DNA of 57,287 nucleotides from Xanthobacteraceae bacterium (GTDB lineage: Bacteria > Pseudomonadota > Alphaproteobacteria > Rhizobiales > Xanthobacteraceae). The DNA lies in NCBI GenBank assembly GCA_024508855.1, contig JANINJ010000018.1, forward strand, positions 1 through 57,287, given 5' to 3'. The notes beneath the pieces are model-generated. The model was not told the DNA's origin. It searched no databases and saw only the letters and a program-made list of their open reading frames with translations. Position numbers and translations under genes: made by a program. This document shows positions 43,105 to 53,600 of the stretch, in pieces. Each line of letters starts with the position of its first letter. Position 1 is the first letter of the stretch.

Positions 43105-43871
43105 CAAGACTTGTTCTTGCGCTCACGCAGCTCGCCGAACACGTCGGCGGCGCTTTTGCCCTTCATGTGCAAGGCCGCGGCGACCGAAGCATCATCGGCG
43201 CGCAGGAAGACGTTGGCCTTCTTCTCGTTGCCGAGCAGCACCGGAATCGTCGGCTTGTTCTCTGCGCGCAGCTTTGTCACTTCCGCGGCGCGGGCTTTCA
43301 GTGCCGGATTGTTCGGCTCGACGGTCAGCGCAAACTTGACGTTGGAGGCAGTGTATTCGTGGCCGCAATACAGCCGCATGTCGTCGGGGAGGGCGCGCAA
43401 CTTCAAAAGCGAATCCCACATCATCGGGTAGGTACCCTCGAAGACGCGGCCGCAGCCGATCGAGAACAACGTATCGGCGGCGAACAGCGCGCGCTCGTCA
43501 TCGAATACGTAACTGACGTGATCGAGCGTATGGCCCGGCGTCTCCAGCACGCGAGCCTCCAGCGTGCCGACCATCACGGTGTCGCCTTCTTTGACGCGCT
43601 CATCCACAAACGGAATTGCGGCGCCCTTGTCGTATGGCGCGACGACGCGGCAATCGTATTTCTTTTTCAGTTCGGCAATGCCGCCGACGTGATCGGCGTG
43701 GTGGTGTGTGACCAGAATGTCCGTGAGGTGCCAGCCTTCCCGCTGCAGGGCCTTGACGATCGGCGCCGCTTCCGGTGCATCGATCGAAGCCGTCGCCTTG
43801 CTGACCGGATCGTGAATCAGGTAGCCGAAATTGTCCGACAGGCAAGGGAAGATGCGAATTTCGGCGGCCAT
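43104..43871 (-). CDS. gloB: Hydroxyacylglutathione hydrolase (glyoxalase II)
   Basis: 255 residues, metallo-beta-lactamase fold. The THHHADH motif gives His56, His58, Asp60 and His61. Further ligands are in TPGHTLDHVSY and LFAADTLFSIGCGRVFEG (the bridging Asp), and YCGHEYTASNVKFAL carries the late His. The C-terminal helices bind the glutathione substrate. It hydrolyses S-lactoylglutathione, the last step of methylglyoxal detoxification. It is divergent from the methyltransferase gene at 44031. Confidence 0.95.
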   Translation of the reverse strand: MAAEIRIFPCLSDNFGYLIHDPVSKATASIDAPEAAPIVKALQREGWHLTDILVTHHHADHVGGIAELKKKYDCRVVAPYDKGAAIPFVDERVKEGDTVMVGTLEARVLETPGHTLDHVSYVFDDERALFAADTLFSIGCGRVFEGTYPMMWDSLLKLRALPDDMRLYCGHEYTASNVKFALTVEPNNPALKARAAEVTKLRAENKPTIPVLLGNEKKANVFLRADDASVAAALHMKGKSAADVFGELRERKNKS

Positions 43872-44030
43872 GATGTCTCCGTCTTGGCATTGTCTTTGGC
43901 ATTCGTGACAAGCAAAAAACTAGCATAGCCGCGCCGATGACGAAATATCGGCATTGCCGCGGTTCGACTGCGCCGGAATAGGAACAAGCCGGGATGCTAT
44001 CGTCGACCCGACTATGATAAGACAGCGTTC

Positions 44031-44765
44031 ATGACGATTGATGTGATTGATCTGCGCGATTTCTATTCAAAGCGTCTCGGTATCGTGGCGCGGCGGCTGA
44101 TCAATCGCGGCATTCACGCCTGCTGGCCGGAGGCGCAAGGCCTGCGTATGCTGGGGCTCGGCTATCCGACGCCCTATCTCGGCCTGTTCCGGGAGGATGC
44201 CGAGCGCTGCATCGCCATGATGCCGGCGGCGCAGGGCGTGTTGAAATGGCCGACCGCGCGCCCGACCCTGGCGACGCTGGTCGACGATCGGTCGCTGCCG
44301 CTGGCGGATGCCGCGGTGGATCGCATTCTCATGGTGCATGCGCTGGAAATGTCCGACGATCCGGAGGCGCTGCTGCGCGAGGTCTGGCGCGTGCTGGCAC
44401 CGTCAGGTCGTATGATGGCGATCGTGCCGAACCGGCGCGGCGTGTGGACGCGAACCGACGCCACGCCGTTTGGCCATGGCCGTCCCTATTCGCGCTCCCA
44501 GATCACGCAACTGTTGCGGCAGACCTGGTTCACGCCAACGTCATGGGGCGAAGCGCTGTTCGTGCCACCGGTCGGCAGCGGCTGGTTCTTGCGCTCGGCA
44601 ATGGCGTGGGAACGTGCGGGCGCGACGTTGTCATTGCCGTTCGCGGGCGTACATATCGTCGAGGCGACCAAGCAGGTCTATCGCGCGATCCCGGCGCACC
44701 GCGAACGCACACGGCTGATCCCAGCGCTTAATCCGGTGCTGGTGCCCTCGTCGCTGCAACGCTGA
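44031..44765 (+). CDS. Class I SAM-dependent methyltransferase-like protein
   Basis: 244 residues. It has Methyltransferase_11-like features: RMLGLGYPTPYLGLF replaces the canonical E-x-GxGxG glycine loop and is unusual, while DDRSLPLADAAVDRILMVHALEMSDDPEALLREVWRVLAPSGRMMAIVPNRRG matches the later motifs well. SAM binding may be weak or altered. The C-terminal part (from about 145) is family-specific. This protein commonly lies opposite gloB in Rhizobiales. The substrate is unknown. Confidence 0.85.
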   Translation: MTIDVIDLRDFYSKRLGIVARRLINRGIHACWPEAQGLRMLGLGYPTPYLGLFREDAERCIAMMPAAQGVLKWPTARPTLATLVDDRSLPLADAAVDRILMVHALEMSDDPEALLREVWRVLAPSGRMMAIVPNRRGVWTRTDATPFGHGRPYSRSQITQLLRQTWFTPTSWGEALFVPPVGSGWFLRSAMAWERAGATLSLPFAGVHIVEATKQVYRAIPAHRERTRLIPALNPVLVPSSLQR

Positions 44766-44801
44766 AGGCATGATCCCGCAAAGCGAACGATAAAACGCAT
44801 T

Positions 44802-44840
44802 GCGGCGAAGCAATCCGTTTCGACAGGATTGCTTCGCCGC
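44802..44840. repeat. Perfect 15-base hairpin repeat between convergent genes
   Basis: GCGGCGAAGCAATCC (44802-44816), 9-base loop, GGATTGCTTCGCCGC (44826-44840). It lies between the methyltransferase and DUF4167 stop codons and likely terminates both. The GGATTGCTTCGCCGC core resembles a widespread alphaproteobacterial repeat. Confidence 0.8.
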
Positions 44841-44868
44841 GTTGGCTTAACGCAAAGGTGGTCCCGGA

Positions 44869-45591
44869 CTATTCGTTGCCGGGATTGAAATCTTCGCTCG
44901 GCACGGCCGGCGCGGCTGCCGCATTGTCCGGGCGAGGTCCGTGCGGACGTCGGCGGCGGCGTGGCGGGAAGCGTTCGCCGCCCTGATGGCCGTTGCCGTT
45001 AGCCTCGAACCCATTGCCGTTCGGCTGCGGCTGCTGGCCGGTGATGAACGACGGCAGCCGGTCTACGCCACCCTCGACATTGGGCTGCGGCTGGAATTGC
45101 GGCTGCGGCGCGCGCTCGCGATAGTTCTGCTCGCGGGGCTGCTCCTGGTCGCGCGGCTGGAAGCGCTGCTCGCGCTGGTTATCGCGCGGCACGAACGGCT
45201 GCTGTTGTGCCGGAACGAATCCCGGCTCGGCACCGAAATTCGAATAATCGCTACCCGAATCGTCCCCGTCCTCCGAGGTGTCGAGATCGGGGCGTGGCTG
45301 CTGCTGTGGCTGGTTCTGGCGGAATTGCTCCTGCGCGGCGGCGATCAGGCGGAAATAATGTTCGGCGTGCTGGTAGTAGTTCTCGGCTGCGACCGGGTCA
45401 CCGGAGCTGCGGGCATCGCGCGCGAGCTGGACATATTTCTCCGCGACGTGGGATGCGGTGCCGCGAATCTTGATGTCGGGTCCGTTGGATTCGAAAACCC
45501 GCGTCATCGGATTCTGGCCGCGCCGGTTATTATTGTTGTTGTTATTGTTGTTCCGGTTGCGCATCCGCTTGTTGTTTTGACCGTTTCTCAT
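44869..45591 (-). CDS. DUF4167 protein with asparagine run
   Basis: About 240 residues. The start is ATG 45591 (MRNGQNNKRMRNRN), with AAGGCA upstream. A run of nine Asn (codons AAC/AAT, 45526-45552) is followed by the conserved DUF4167 core (TRVFESNGPDIKIRGTASHVAEKYVQLARDARSSGDPVAAENYYQHAEHYFRLIAAAQEQF). The rest is a Gln/Pro/Arg-rich disordered tail ending in RRRRRPHGPRPDN. RNA-binding is plausible from the basic low-complexity parts. The role is unknown, though the gene is conserved next to prmC in Rhizobiales. Confidence 0.9.
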   Translation of the reverse strand: MRNGQNNKRMRNRNNNNNNNNNRRGQNPMTRVFESNGPDIKIRGTASHVAEKYVQLARDARSSGDPVAAENYYQHAEHYFRLIAAAQEQFRQNQPQQQPRPDLDTSEDGDDSGSDYSNFGAEPGFVPAQQQPFVPRDNQREQRFQPRDQEQPREQNYRERAPQPQFQPQPNVEGGVDRLPSFITGQQPQPNGNGFEANGNGHQGGERFPPRRRRRPHGPRPDNAAAAPAVPSEDFNPGNE

Positions 45592-46077
45592 GTCTTGCCT
45601 TTTTACCAACCCTGGTTTGTCGCCGTCGCAATTCGAACTTTGGCAGTCAATATTCGCGCAGTCGCAGTCGATGCGGCTCGCTGGATGCGTGCCGAGCCGT
45701 CTAAAGCGTCCTATCGATTTTGCAGTACATCGCGTTCAACAAAGACGCGTTCCCCAACCGCCCGCGGGCTCATATGCCCACTGGCTGAACCAGATCATTC
45801 AGCTTGCCAAAACAAGCCCGGTTTTCTCGCGTGATTTTCCAAGCGTATTATCAGGCTTTCGTTCGCTTCGCGGTCGGTAAGCGGCGCAGCTCTTTCAGCC
45901 ATCGCGCTCAATAAGACCTGCCTTTTGGAACCTTTCACTCGGGCGGGCTCTCGTTCCGAGAACTTCAACCACGGCCCGGACGATCGACGAGGTCAGTAAC
46001 CCCGAAATCGATGTGATGCCGGAACGTAGTCGCTCCGGGGAGATATTCCAAGAGGTTTTTTGAGTTCAAGATGGGCT
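45592..46077. other. Intergenic region upstream of the DUF4167 gene, downstream of prmC
   Basis: 486 bases with no convincing ORF or RNA gene. CCGGAACG...CGCTCCGG (46019-46038) forms a 8-base stem with one G-T pair about 40 bases past the prmC stop but has no T-run. The promoter of the DUF4167 gene must lie here. Confidence 0.5.
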
Positions 46078-46968
46078 TTATAGCGGCGGTTTGCGGGCAG
46101 CCACGGCCCGGGGAATACCTCCGAGATCGGCCCTCGGGGGACCCGGCAAACGCAGGCCTGCGGCGACCAGCAGAGCCTCGACGTCGGCGCTCTGGTGCTG
46201 GCCTACTTCGAGGACCAGGGTGCCGCCGGGGGCGAGGCGGGCATTCGCCTGCCGGGCGATAGTGCGGTAGGCATCGAGACCGTCGGCGCCGCCGTCCAGC
46301 GCCCGGTGCGGGTCGTGATCGCGCACGTCCGGGGCGAGCCCTGCGATGTCGGCCGAGCGGATATAGGGCGGGTTGGAGACGATCAGGTCGAAGGACCCGG
46401 TCAGCGCGGCGAGGTAGTCGCTCAGCACGAACGCCGCGCGTTGCGCCAGCTCGAGCCGGGCGGCGTTGGTTCGTGCGGTCAGCAATGCGTCGAAGCTGAT
46501 GTCGATGCCGACGCCCCACGCATTCGGCAGTTCGTGGAGCAGTGCCAGCAGGATTGCACCGGTACCGGTGCCGATGTCGGCGATCCTCAAAGGTTGCGTG
46601 GTTGCGCCATCGCTGCGAACAAACTCCAACGCAGCTTCGACCACGGTCTCGGTATCGGGACGCGGCACCAGTGTGTCGGCGGAGAGCTGCAGCGGCAGGC
46701 CCCAGAATTCCTTGACGCCGAGAATGCGCGACACCGGTTCGCCGCCGATGCGACGCTGCGCGAAGGCATCGAGCTGTATCGCCTCGGTCGCCGTCAGGCA
46801 TCGTGACGCTTGGGTGACAAGTCCGGTCAGGTCGAGATCGAGCACGGCGCCGACCAGCAGCCGTGCATCGAGCTCCGGCGTTTCGATGCTGGATCGCTGC
46901 ATGCGTGCTGCCAATGCACGGCGCGCGGTCTCGACGGTCAGTCCGGAAAAGGAATCGGCGGCGCTCAC
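46078..46968 (-). CDS. prmC: Peptide chain release factor N5-glutamine methyltransferase
   Basis: 296 residues. N-terminal helical domain, then a SAM-binding fold ([21 protein letters not shown]) and the NPPY catalytic motif ([16 protein letters not shown]), which holds the target glutamine. It methylates the GGQ glutamine of the release factors. The ATG overlaps the prfA stop by four bases (ATGA), so PrmC is made with its own substrate RF1. It shows [20 protein letters not shown] at the C-terminal end. Confidence 0.95.
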   Translation of the reverse strand: MSAADSFSGLTVETARRALAARMQRSSIETPELDARLLVGAVLDLDLTGLVTQASRCLTATEAIQLDAFAQRRIGGEPVSRILGVKEFWGLPLQLSADTLVPRPDTETVVEAALEFVRSDGATTQPLRIADIGTGTGAILLALLHELPNAWGVGIDISFDALLTARTNAARLELAQRAAFVLSDYLAALTGSFDLIVSNPPYIRSADIAGLAPDVRDHDPHRALDGGADGLDAYRTIARQANARLAPGGTLVLEVGQHQSADVEALLVAAGLRLPGPPRADLGGIPRAVAARKPPL

Positions 46969-48047
46969 GCCGTGCCCTGCGCCGCGAGTTGCGCCGCCTG
47001 ATGTTCGGTGGTCAGCGCGTCGATCAGTTCGCCCAGTGCCTCGCCCGCAATCACCTGCGGCAGCTTGTAGAGCGTGAGGTTGATGCGGTGGTCGGTCACG
47101 CGGCCCTGCGGAAAATTATAGGTGCGGATACGTTCCGAACGGTCGCCCGAGCCGACCTGACCGCGACGATCGGCAGAGCGCTCGGAATCGAGGCGCTGAC
47201 GCTCGGCATCGTAGATGCGTGAGCGCAGGATGTTCATCGCCGATGCGCGATTCTTATGTTGGGAGCGGCTATCCTGCATCATGACGACGATGCCGGTCGG
47301 AAGATGCGTGATGCGAATCGCCGATTCGGTCTTGTTGACGTGCTGGCCGCCGGCGCCTTGCGCGCGCATGGTCTCGATGCGCAGATCGGTGTCCTTGATG
47401 TCGATGTCGACATCCTCGGCTTCCGGCAGCACGGCCACCGTCGCGGCCGACGTATGGATACGTCCCTGGGTCTCGGTATCCGGCACGCGTTGCACCCGAT
47501 GCACGCCGGATTCGAATTTCAGCTTGGCATATGCGCCGCGCCCCTGGATCTCGGCGATGATTTCCTTGTAGCCGCCGACCGTGCCTTCGCTGGCGGAAAT
47601 GACCTCGACCTTCCAGCCCTGCAACGATGCAAAACGTTCGTACATCCGGAACAGGTCGCCGGCGAACAGGGAGGCTTCGTCGCCGCCGGTGCCGGCGCGG
47701 ATTTCGAGCACCACGTTGCGCTCGTCCATGGCATCCTTCGGAAGCAGCGCGACACGAAGCTGCTGCGCCAGTTCCTCGCTGCGGATTTCCAGCGTGGGCC
47801 GTTCTTCTTCGGCCATCGCGCGCATGTCGGCGTCGGTCGCGGGATCGGCGATCAGCGTATCGAGGTCCGCGATTTCGGTGCCGATGGCGCGCCAGGCCTT
47901 GACCGCCTCGACCACCGGATTGAGTTCGGCGAGTTCGCGCGTCATCCGCACATATTGATCGGCGCCGACCTGGCCGAGCAGTTCGGCTTCGAGCGCGGCA
48001 TGGCGCGCCAGCAAGATATCGAGTTTGGCTTCGGGCAACTGGGACAT
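46965..48047 (-). CDS. prfA: Peptide chain release factor 1
   Basis: 360 residues. RF1 ends translation at UAA and UAG. The GGQ motif is in [16 protein letters not shown] near residue 232. The codon-recognition tripeptide is PDT ([23 protein letters not shown]), where E. coli has PAT. The N-terminal helices ([17 protein letters not shown]) and the C-terminal part are standard. The start is ATG 48047; an upstream reading overlaps ptsP and is not real. It is cotranscribed with prmC. Confidence 0.96.
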   Translation of the reverse strand: MSQLPEAKLDILLARHAALEAELLGQVGADQYVRMTRELAELNPVVEAVKAWRAIGTEIADLDTLIADPATDADMRAMAEEERPTLEIRSEELAQQLRVALLPKDAMDERNVVLEIRAGTGGDEASLFAGDLFRMYERFASLQGWKVEVISASEGTVGGYKEIIAEIQGRGAYAKLKFESGVHRVQRVPDTETQGRIHTSAATVAVLPEAEDVDIDIKDTDLRIETMRAQGAGGQHVNKTESAIRITHLPTGIVVMMQDSRSQHKNRASAMNILRSRIYDAERQRLDSERSADRRGQVGSGDRSERIRTYNFPQGRVTDHRINLTLYKLPQVIAGEALGELIDALTTEHQAAQLAAQGTA

Positions 48048-48100
48048 GACGGAATTCGCAACAGGGAAACGGGAGTGGGCGAGGCTTCGATGGAGCTTCG

Positions 48101-50368
48101 CTACAATGCCAGCCCTTCGGCGTCGGCGAACTGCTTGAGCGCGTCGCGGATCGAGACGGTGCCGGACGGCGCGTCGAGCAGCGGCGTCAGCATCGCTTCT
48201 GCCTTCTTCGCATCGAGGTCGAGGATCATCGCCTTGACCGGCCCGTGCGCCGTTGCCGACAGCGACAGCGAGCGATAGCCCATCGCGATCAGCGCCAGCG
48301 CGCCGATCGGCTGCGAGGCCATCTCGCCGCATAGCGACGCGGTGCGCTTGGCTGCGCTGGCCCTGCGCACGATGTCGCGAAGCGCGCGCAGGATCGGCGC
48401 CGACAGCGTGTCGAAACGTTCCGAAACCCTTGGATTGCCGCGGTCCACCGCAAACAGGAACTGGAACAGATCGTTGGAGCCGACCGAAACGAAATCGACC
48501 TTCTTCAGCAACTCGTCGAGCTGATAGAGCAGCGCCGGCACTTCCACCATGGTGCCGACGTCGACGCGTTCGGGCAGCGAATGGCCGTGCTGGCGCAGAT
48601 AGGTCAGTTCGCGTTCGACCAGCAGCTTGGCCTCGTCGAATTCGGCGATCTCCGAAATCATCGGGAACATGATCTTCAGCGAACGGCCACCGCCCGCGCG
48701 CAGCAGCGCGCGAATTTGCCCGCGCAACAGCGCTGGGCGATCGAGGCCGAGGCGGATCGCGCGCCAGCCGAGCGCAGGATTTTCCTCGACCACCGTGTCC
48801 ATATAAGGCAACGCCTTGTCGCCGCCGATGTCGAGCGTGCGGAACGTGACCGGCTTGTCGTTGGCGGCATCGAGCACGGCACGATACAGCGCGAGCTGTT
48901 CGCTGGTACGCGGCAGGCTCTGGCCGACCATGAATTGCAGTTCGGTGCGGAACAGGCCGATACCGGCGGAGCCCGTGTCGTCGATATGCGGCAGGTCGAT
49001 GATGAGGCCGGCATTGAGCAGCAGTTCGACCGGCTGGCCGTCCTTGGTGACGGTCGGCAGGTCGCGCAATGCCGAATACTGCGCCTGCCGCCGCGCGCGG
49101 AATCGCACGCGTTCCGCATAGGCGGATTCGATTTCGGTCGACGGGCGGATGTAGATCGAGCCGGAGGTCGCATCGACGATGATGGCATCGCCCGGATCGG
49201 CAATGCCCGGCGCGTTCGGCACCTCGCCGATGGCGGCGATGCCGAGCGCCCGCGCGACGATCGCGACGTGGGAATTCGCGGTGCCTTCTTCCAGCACGAG
49301 GCCGCGCAGCCGCTTGCGGTCGTAATCGAGCAGAGCCGCAGGCCCCATCGCGCGCGCGATCAGGATGGCGTTGTCCGGAAGCTGCTCGCGCGACGGCGCA
49401 TGATCCTGTCCGGCCAGTTGGCGCATCAGGCGATGGCCGAGATCCTCGAGGTCATGCAGGCGATCGCGCAGATACGGATCGGTCGAACGTAGCATGCGGG
49501 CGCGGGTGTCGGACTGCACGCGCTCGACGGCGGCTTCGGCGGTGAGGCCGGTGGCGACCGCCTCATGCAATTTGTGGGACCAGCCGTGATCGTTGGCGAA
49601 CATGCGATAGGCTTCGAGCACGTCGCGGTGCTCGCCGCCGTCGGCCACGTCGCCGCGCTCCAGCATGCGGTCGAGATCGGAGCGCAGCTTGGTCAGCGCT
49701 GCATCGAGCCGTTTGATTTCCTTCGGCAGGTCTTCGGCAATGTAGTTGGTGATGACGACGCGCGGCTCGTGCAGCACCACATGGCCGAGCGCGATGCCGT
49801 CGGAAAGGATCGCACCTGCCTTGCGCAGCGAATGGCGGGCGGCGGGTTCGGCGCCGGGCCGCGCCAGGGCCGACAGCTCGCCCGAGGCGATCATTTCCGC
49901 CAGCACCATGGCGGTGGTCTGCAGCGCCTCAACCTCTTCCTCGACATAGGTCCGCTTGGCGCGGTTCTGGACCACGAGCACGCCGAGCGTATTGCCGGCG
50001 CGCAGGATCGGCACGCCGAGGAACGAGTTGTAGATTTCTTCGCCGGTTTCTGGGCGGAACGAGAATGCCGGGTGGCTTTGCGCGTCGGACAGGTTGAGCG
50101 GGGTGGCCTCGCTCGCCACCAGGCCGACCAGGCCTTCATGGGCGTTCAGCACGGTCTGGTGAACGGCGTCGCGGTTGAGGCCTTCGGTGGCGTACAATTC
50201 GAGGGTGTTGTCGACCCGCAGCACATAGGTGGAGCAGACTTCAGCCACCATGTTGGCGGCGATCAGCACCACGATCTTGTCGAGGCGTTCCTGCGCGCTG
50301 ACTTGCTCCGCCATCACTTCGCGGAGTCGTCTCAGCAAGACGCGGGGGCCACCCGACGCGCTCCGCAT
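48101..50368 (-). CDS. ptsP: Phosphoenolpyruvate-protein phosphotransferase of the nitrogen PTS (EI-Ntr)
   Basis: 755 residues. An N-terminal GAF domain (about 20-165; [22 protein letters not shown]) precedes the PTS enzyme I parts. The phosphorylated histidine is His367 in [17 protein letters not shown]. The C-terminal PEP-binding barrel has [37 protein letters not shown] and [20 protein letters not shown]. It starts the phosphorelay to NPr and EIIA-Ntr, linked to nitrogen, potassium and PHB control. It lies upstream of prfA, 53 bases away. Confidence 0.95.
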   Translation of the reverse strand: MRSASGGPRVLLRRLREVMAEQVSAQERLDKIVVLIAANMVAEVCSTYVLRVDNTLELYATEGLNRDAVHQTVLNAHEGLVGLVASEATPLNLSDAQSHPAFSFRPETGEEIYNSFLGVPILRAGNTLGVLVVQNRAKRTYVEEEVEALQTTAMVLAEMIASGELSALARPGAEPAARHSLRKAGAILSDGIALGHVVLHEPRVVITNYIAEDLPKEIKRLDAALTKLRSDLDRMLERGDVADGGEHRDVLEAYRMFANDHGWSHKLHEAVATGLTAEAAVERVQSDTRARMLRSTDPYLRDRLHDLEDLGHRLMRQLAGQDHAPSREQLPDNAILIARAMGPAALLDYDRKRLRGLVLEEGTANSHVAIVARALGIAAIGEVPNAPGIADPGDAIIVDATSGSIYIRPSTEIESAYAERVRFRARRQAQYSALRDLPTVTKDGQPVELLLNAGLIIDLPHIDDTGSAGIGLFRTELQFMVGQSLPRTSEQLALYRAVLDAANDKPVTFRTLDIGGDKALPYMDTVVEENPALGWRAIRLGLDRPALLRGQIRALLRAGGGRSLKIMFPMISEIAEFDEAKLLVERELTYLRQHGHSLPERVDVGTMVEVPALLYQLDELLKKVDFVSVGSNDLFQFLFAVDRGNPRVSERFDTLSAPILRALRDIVRRASAAKRTASLCGEMASQPIGALALIAMGYRSLSLSATAHGPVKAMILDLDAKKAEAMLTPLLDAPSGTVSIRDALKQFADAEGLAL

Positions 50369-50650
50369 GTGCCGCTATCCTTCCCTGCGAGGCGGCTGAC
50401 GGTGGCCGCGCCTCCCGCCTCAAACCTCAGAAAACCAATAAACTTTAGTTATTTACCTGATTCCGCGGTGTGCCAAGCGGTCCACTTGCGCCGATCCGGG
50501 AAGGGGTGTGGCCCTGGCCGCGCCCCCTCAGGCCGTATAGCCAATTGCCGCTTGTTTTGCCAAGCAAAAGGCTTGCCAATGGAGAAGGCAGGCCATGCAG
50601 GATTTGGCGCCGGCCGGTCGCAGGTCCGGTGGGCGGAACCGGTTCCGCGC
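50369..50650. other. Intergenic region between ptsP and the sensor kinase
   Basis: 282 bases, both flanking genes on the minus strand. The ptsP promoter should lie here, perhaps in the AT-rich TAAACTTTAGTTATTT stretch near 50440. The perfect 16-base palindrome GCGGAACCGGTTCCGC (50633-50648) lies just past the kinase stop. No ORF looks coding. Confidence 0.5.
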
Positions 50651-53600
50651 CTATTCCGCCGCGACCAGTTGCCGGGTGCGCCATTGTCCCAACAATGCAC
50701 GCAGTGAGGCCGGCTTCACCGGTTTGTTGAGCACCGTGATCTTCTCATCCGCCGCCGCGGCGCGGACATGCGGACTTCGGTCGGCGGTGATCAGGATCGC
50801 GGGAATACCGTCGCCGAACCGCTGGCGGATCTCGCGGATGGCGCCGATGCCATTGCCCCGATCGAGGTGATAGTCCACCAGCAGGCCGGTCACGTTGCCG
50901 CCGCTGGCGACGATGGCTTCGACCGCCCCTTCGGGATCGGCGGCGGCGATGACCTTGGCATCCCAGGCGCCGAGCAGCGTCTTCATGCCGTCCAGAATAT
51001 TGGGATCGTTTTCGATGCAGACGATCAATGCGCCGCTGATCGGCGTTCGCGATACCGGCGTGGTGCTGGTAACCGCTGACGTATGGGTGATGGATTGGGC
51101 GACCGGAACGGTGACGGAAAACACCGAGCCGCCGCCGCGATTGGCGTCGAGCGCGATGCCGTGATTGAGCACGCGCGCCAGCCGCTCGACGATCGACAGG
51201 CCGAGGCCCAGCCCGCGCGCGATTCGCGCGCCCTGTTCGAGGCGATGGAATTCCTTGAAGATTTCGGCGCGCTTGACCGCCGGCACGCCGACGCCGGTAT
51301 CGTGGATGACGATCTGGAGCGATTGGCCGCGCCGCCGGCAGCCCACCAGCACGCGCCCGCGCAACGTGTATTTGACGGCATTGGAAATCAGGTTCTGCAG
51401 CAGCCGCCGCAACATCAGGCGATCCGACTGTACCGGCAGCGAGCAAGGCACGAAGGTGAGATCGATCCCCTTGGCGCGGGCAATCGGTGTGAACTCGATC
51501 TCCAGCGAACGCATCAGATCGCCCATGCGGAAGCTGGTGATCGACGGCGTCATGGCGCCGGCATCGAGCCGCGAGATATCGAGCAGCGCGCCGAGGATTT
51601 CCTCGATCGCTTCCAGTGAATCGTCGATGTTCTCCACTAGCCGGGCATCCTCGCCGCCGGTCTGGCGCTCGACCAGGCTGGTCACGTAGAGACGTGCCGC
51701 ATTGAGCGGCTGCAGAATGTCGTGGCTGGCGGCGGCGAGAAACCGCGTCTTGGAAATGTTGGCATCCTCGGCAGCGCTCTTGGCGCGCGCCAGTTCCGAA
51801 TTCAGCCGCGTCAGTTCTTCGGTGCGCAGCCGCACGCGCCGTTCCAGCGTTGCGTTGGCGCGCTCCAGCGCTTCGGCGGCCTCGAAGCTCGGCGTCACGT
51901 CGGAGAACGTGATGACCACGCCACCGTCGGGCATGCGGTTGGCGCGGACTTCGATGACGATATGCCGATTTGGCAGGCGTTCCAGATAGGGTTCGCCTTC
52001 GGTGGTCCAGGTGATCAGCCGGGTCTGCGTGAAGACCTCGCTGTCGCCGAACGTCGCCGGATTGCAGGCGCCGAGAAATTCGAGGATTTCCTTCAGCGGA
52101 ATGCCGATCTGCACGATATGCGACGGCAGCCCGAGAATCTCGCTGAACTGCCGGTTCGAGCAGATCAGCAGCAGATCGCGGCTGAAGACCGCAAGACCCT
52201 GTCGCACGTGATTGAGCGCGGTTTGCAGGATCTCGCGGTTGAAATGCAGCGCGGCGTGGGATTCGTCGAGCAGCTTCAGCGCGGCCTTCGCGGACAGCGT
52301 GCGCTTGCGCAAGAGCAGCGAGAGGACCAACCGCGACGACGCCGCGCCGATCGACGACGCGATCAGATGCTCGGCGTGCTGCAGCAGTTCGAACTCTGCA
52401 GGCGCTGCCGGTTCGAGGGTGATGCGGTGGGTATCGGCGAACGCTTCGAAGGATTCGCGCGCGCGTTCGGGGCCGAGATATTGCGCCACCGTGCCGAGGA
52501 TGTCCTGCACCGTGACGGTGCTGCGCCATCGGCGGAACGCCGGCGTGATCGGCGCGAGCTGGTTCGGCACGAAGATATCTGCCTGCAGGCGCTCGATCGA
52601 CGACGGTTGGCGCATCAGCGACAGGCCGATATAAGCCAGGATATTGGCCGACAGGCTCCAGAGCACGCCGTGCATCAGCGGTGAAATGTCGGTGCCGAAC
52701 AGTGCCTGCGGGCGCAACGCCTCGATACCGAACGGCCCGTGCTGGATGAACAGCATGCCGGCCGTGCTGCCGTCGACGAAGCTCGGCAGAAACAGCGTGT
52801 AGGTCCAGACCGCGAATCCGACCAGCATGCCGCCGATCGCGCCCCGCGCCGTGGCGCGCCGCCAGATCAAGCCGCCGAGAAACGCCGGCGCGAATTGTGC
52901 GATCGCGGCGAACGACAACAGGCCGATGGACGCGAGTTGTGCGGTGCCGAGCGCCTGGAAATACAGATACGCCATGATCATGATGGCGAAGATCGCGACC
53001 CGGCGGACCTTGAGCACGAAGTTGCCGAAGTCCTTGCTTGCGCCACGCGAAGCCAGATTGCGCGGCAACACCAGCGGCACGACCAGATCGTTGGACACCA
53101 TGATTGCGAGCGCCACGCATTCGACGATCACCATGGCCGTTGCCGCCGACAGTCCGCCGACGAAGACGATAACGCTGAGCAGCGGGGCTTTGCCTTCGAC
53201 GGGCAGCGCAAGCACGTACATGTCACTGTCGACGATGCCGAACGGGAACGACACCAGCCCGGCCAGCGCGATCGGAATCACGAACAGGTTGATGGCGACC
53301 AGATAAAGCGGAAATAGCCAGCGTGCGCGGCTGACTTCGGCGTTGCTCGAATTCTCCACCACGCTGACGTGAAACTGCCGCGGCAACAGCATGATGGCGA
53401 AAAACGACAGCAGCACCATGGTGAGGAAATTGCCGATCGACGGCGTATAGTTGATCGCGCGCACCGCTTCCGGCGTTTTCATCGCGCGTTCGAGCAACTC
53501 GGTCGGGCCGAACATCCAGAACGTCACGAAGATGCCGACGGCGAGAAACGCGAACAGCTTGACGATCGATTCAGTCGCCACCGCCAGCATCAGGCCGTGC

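Noticed and set aside
45926-45955. GGAAC...CGTT resembling an EcfG (general stress sigma factor) promoter
   Set aside because: The spacing between the two boxes is about 20 bases instead of 16-17, and no plus-strand gene follows.
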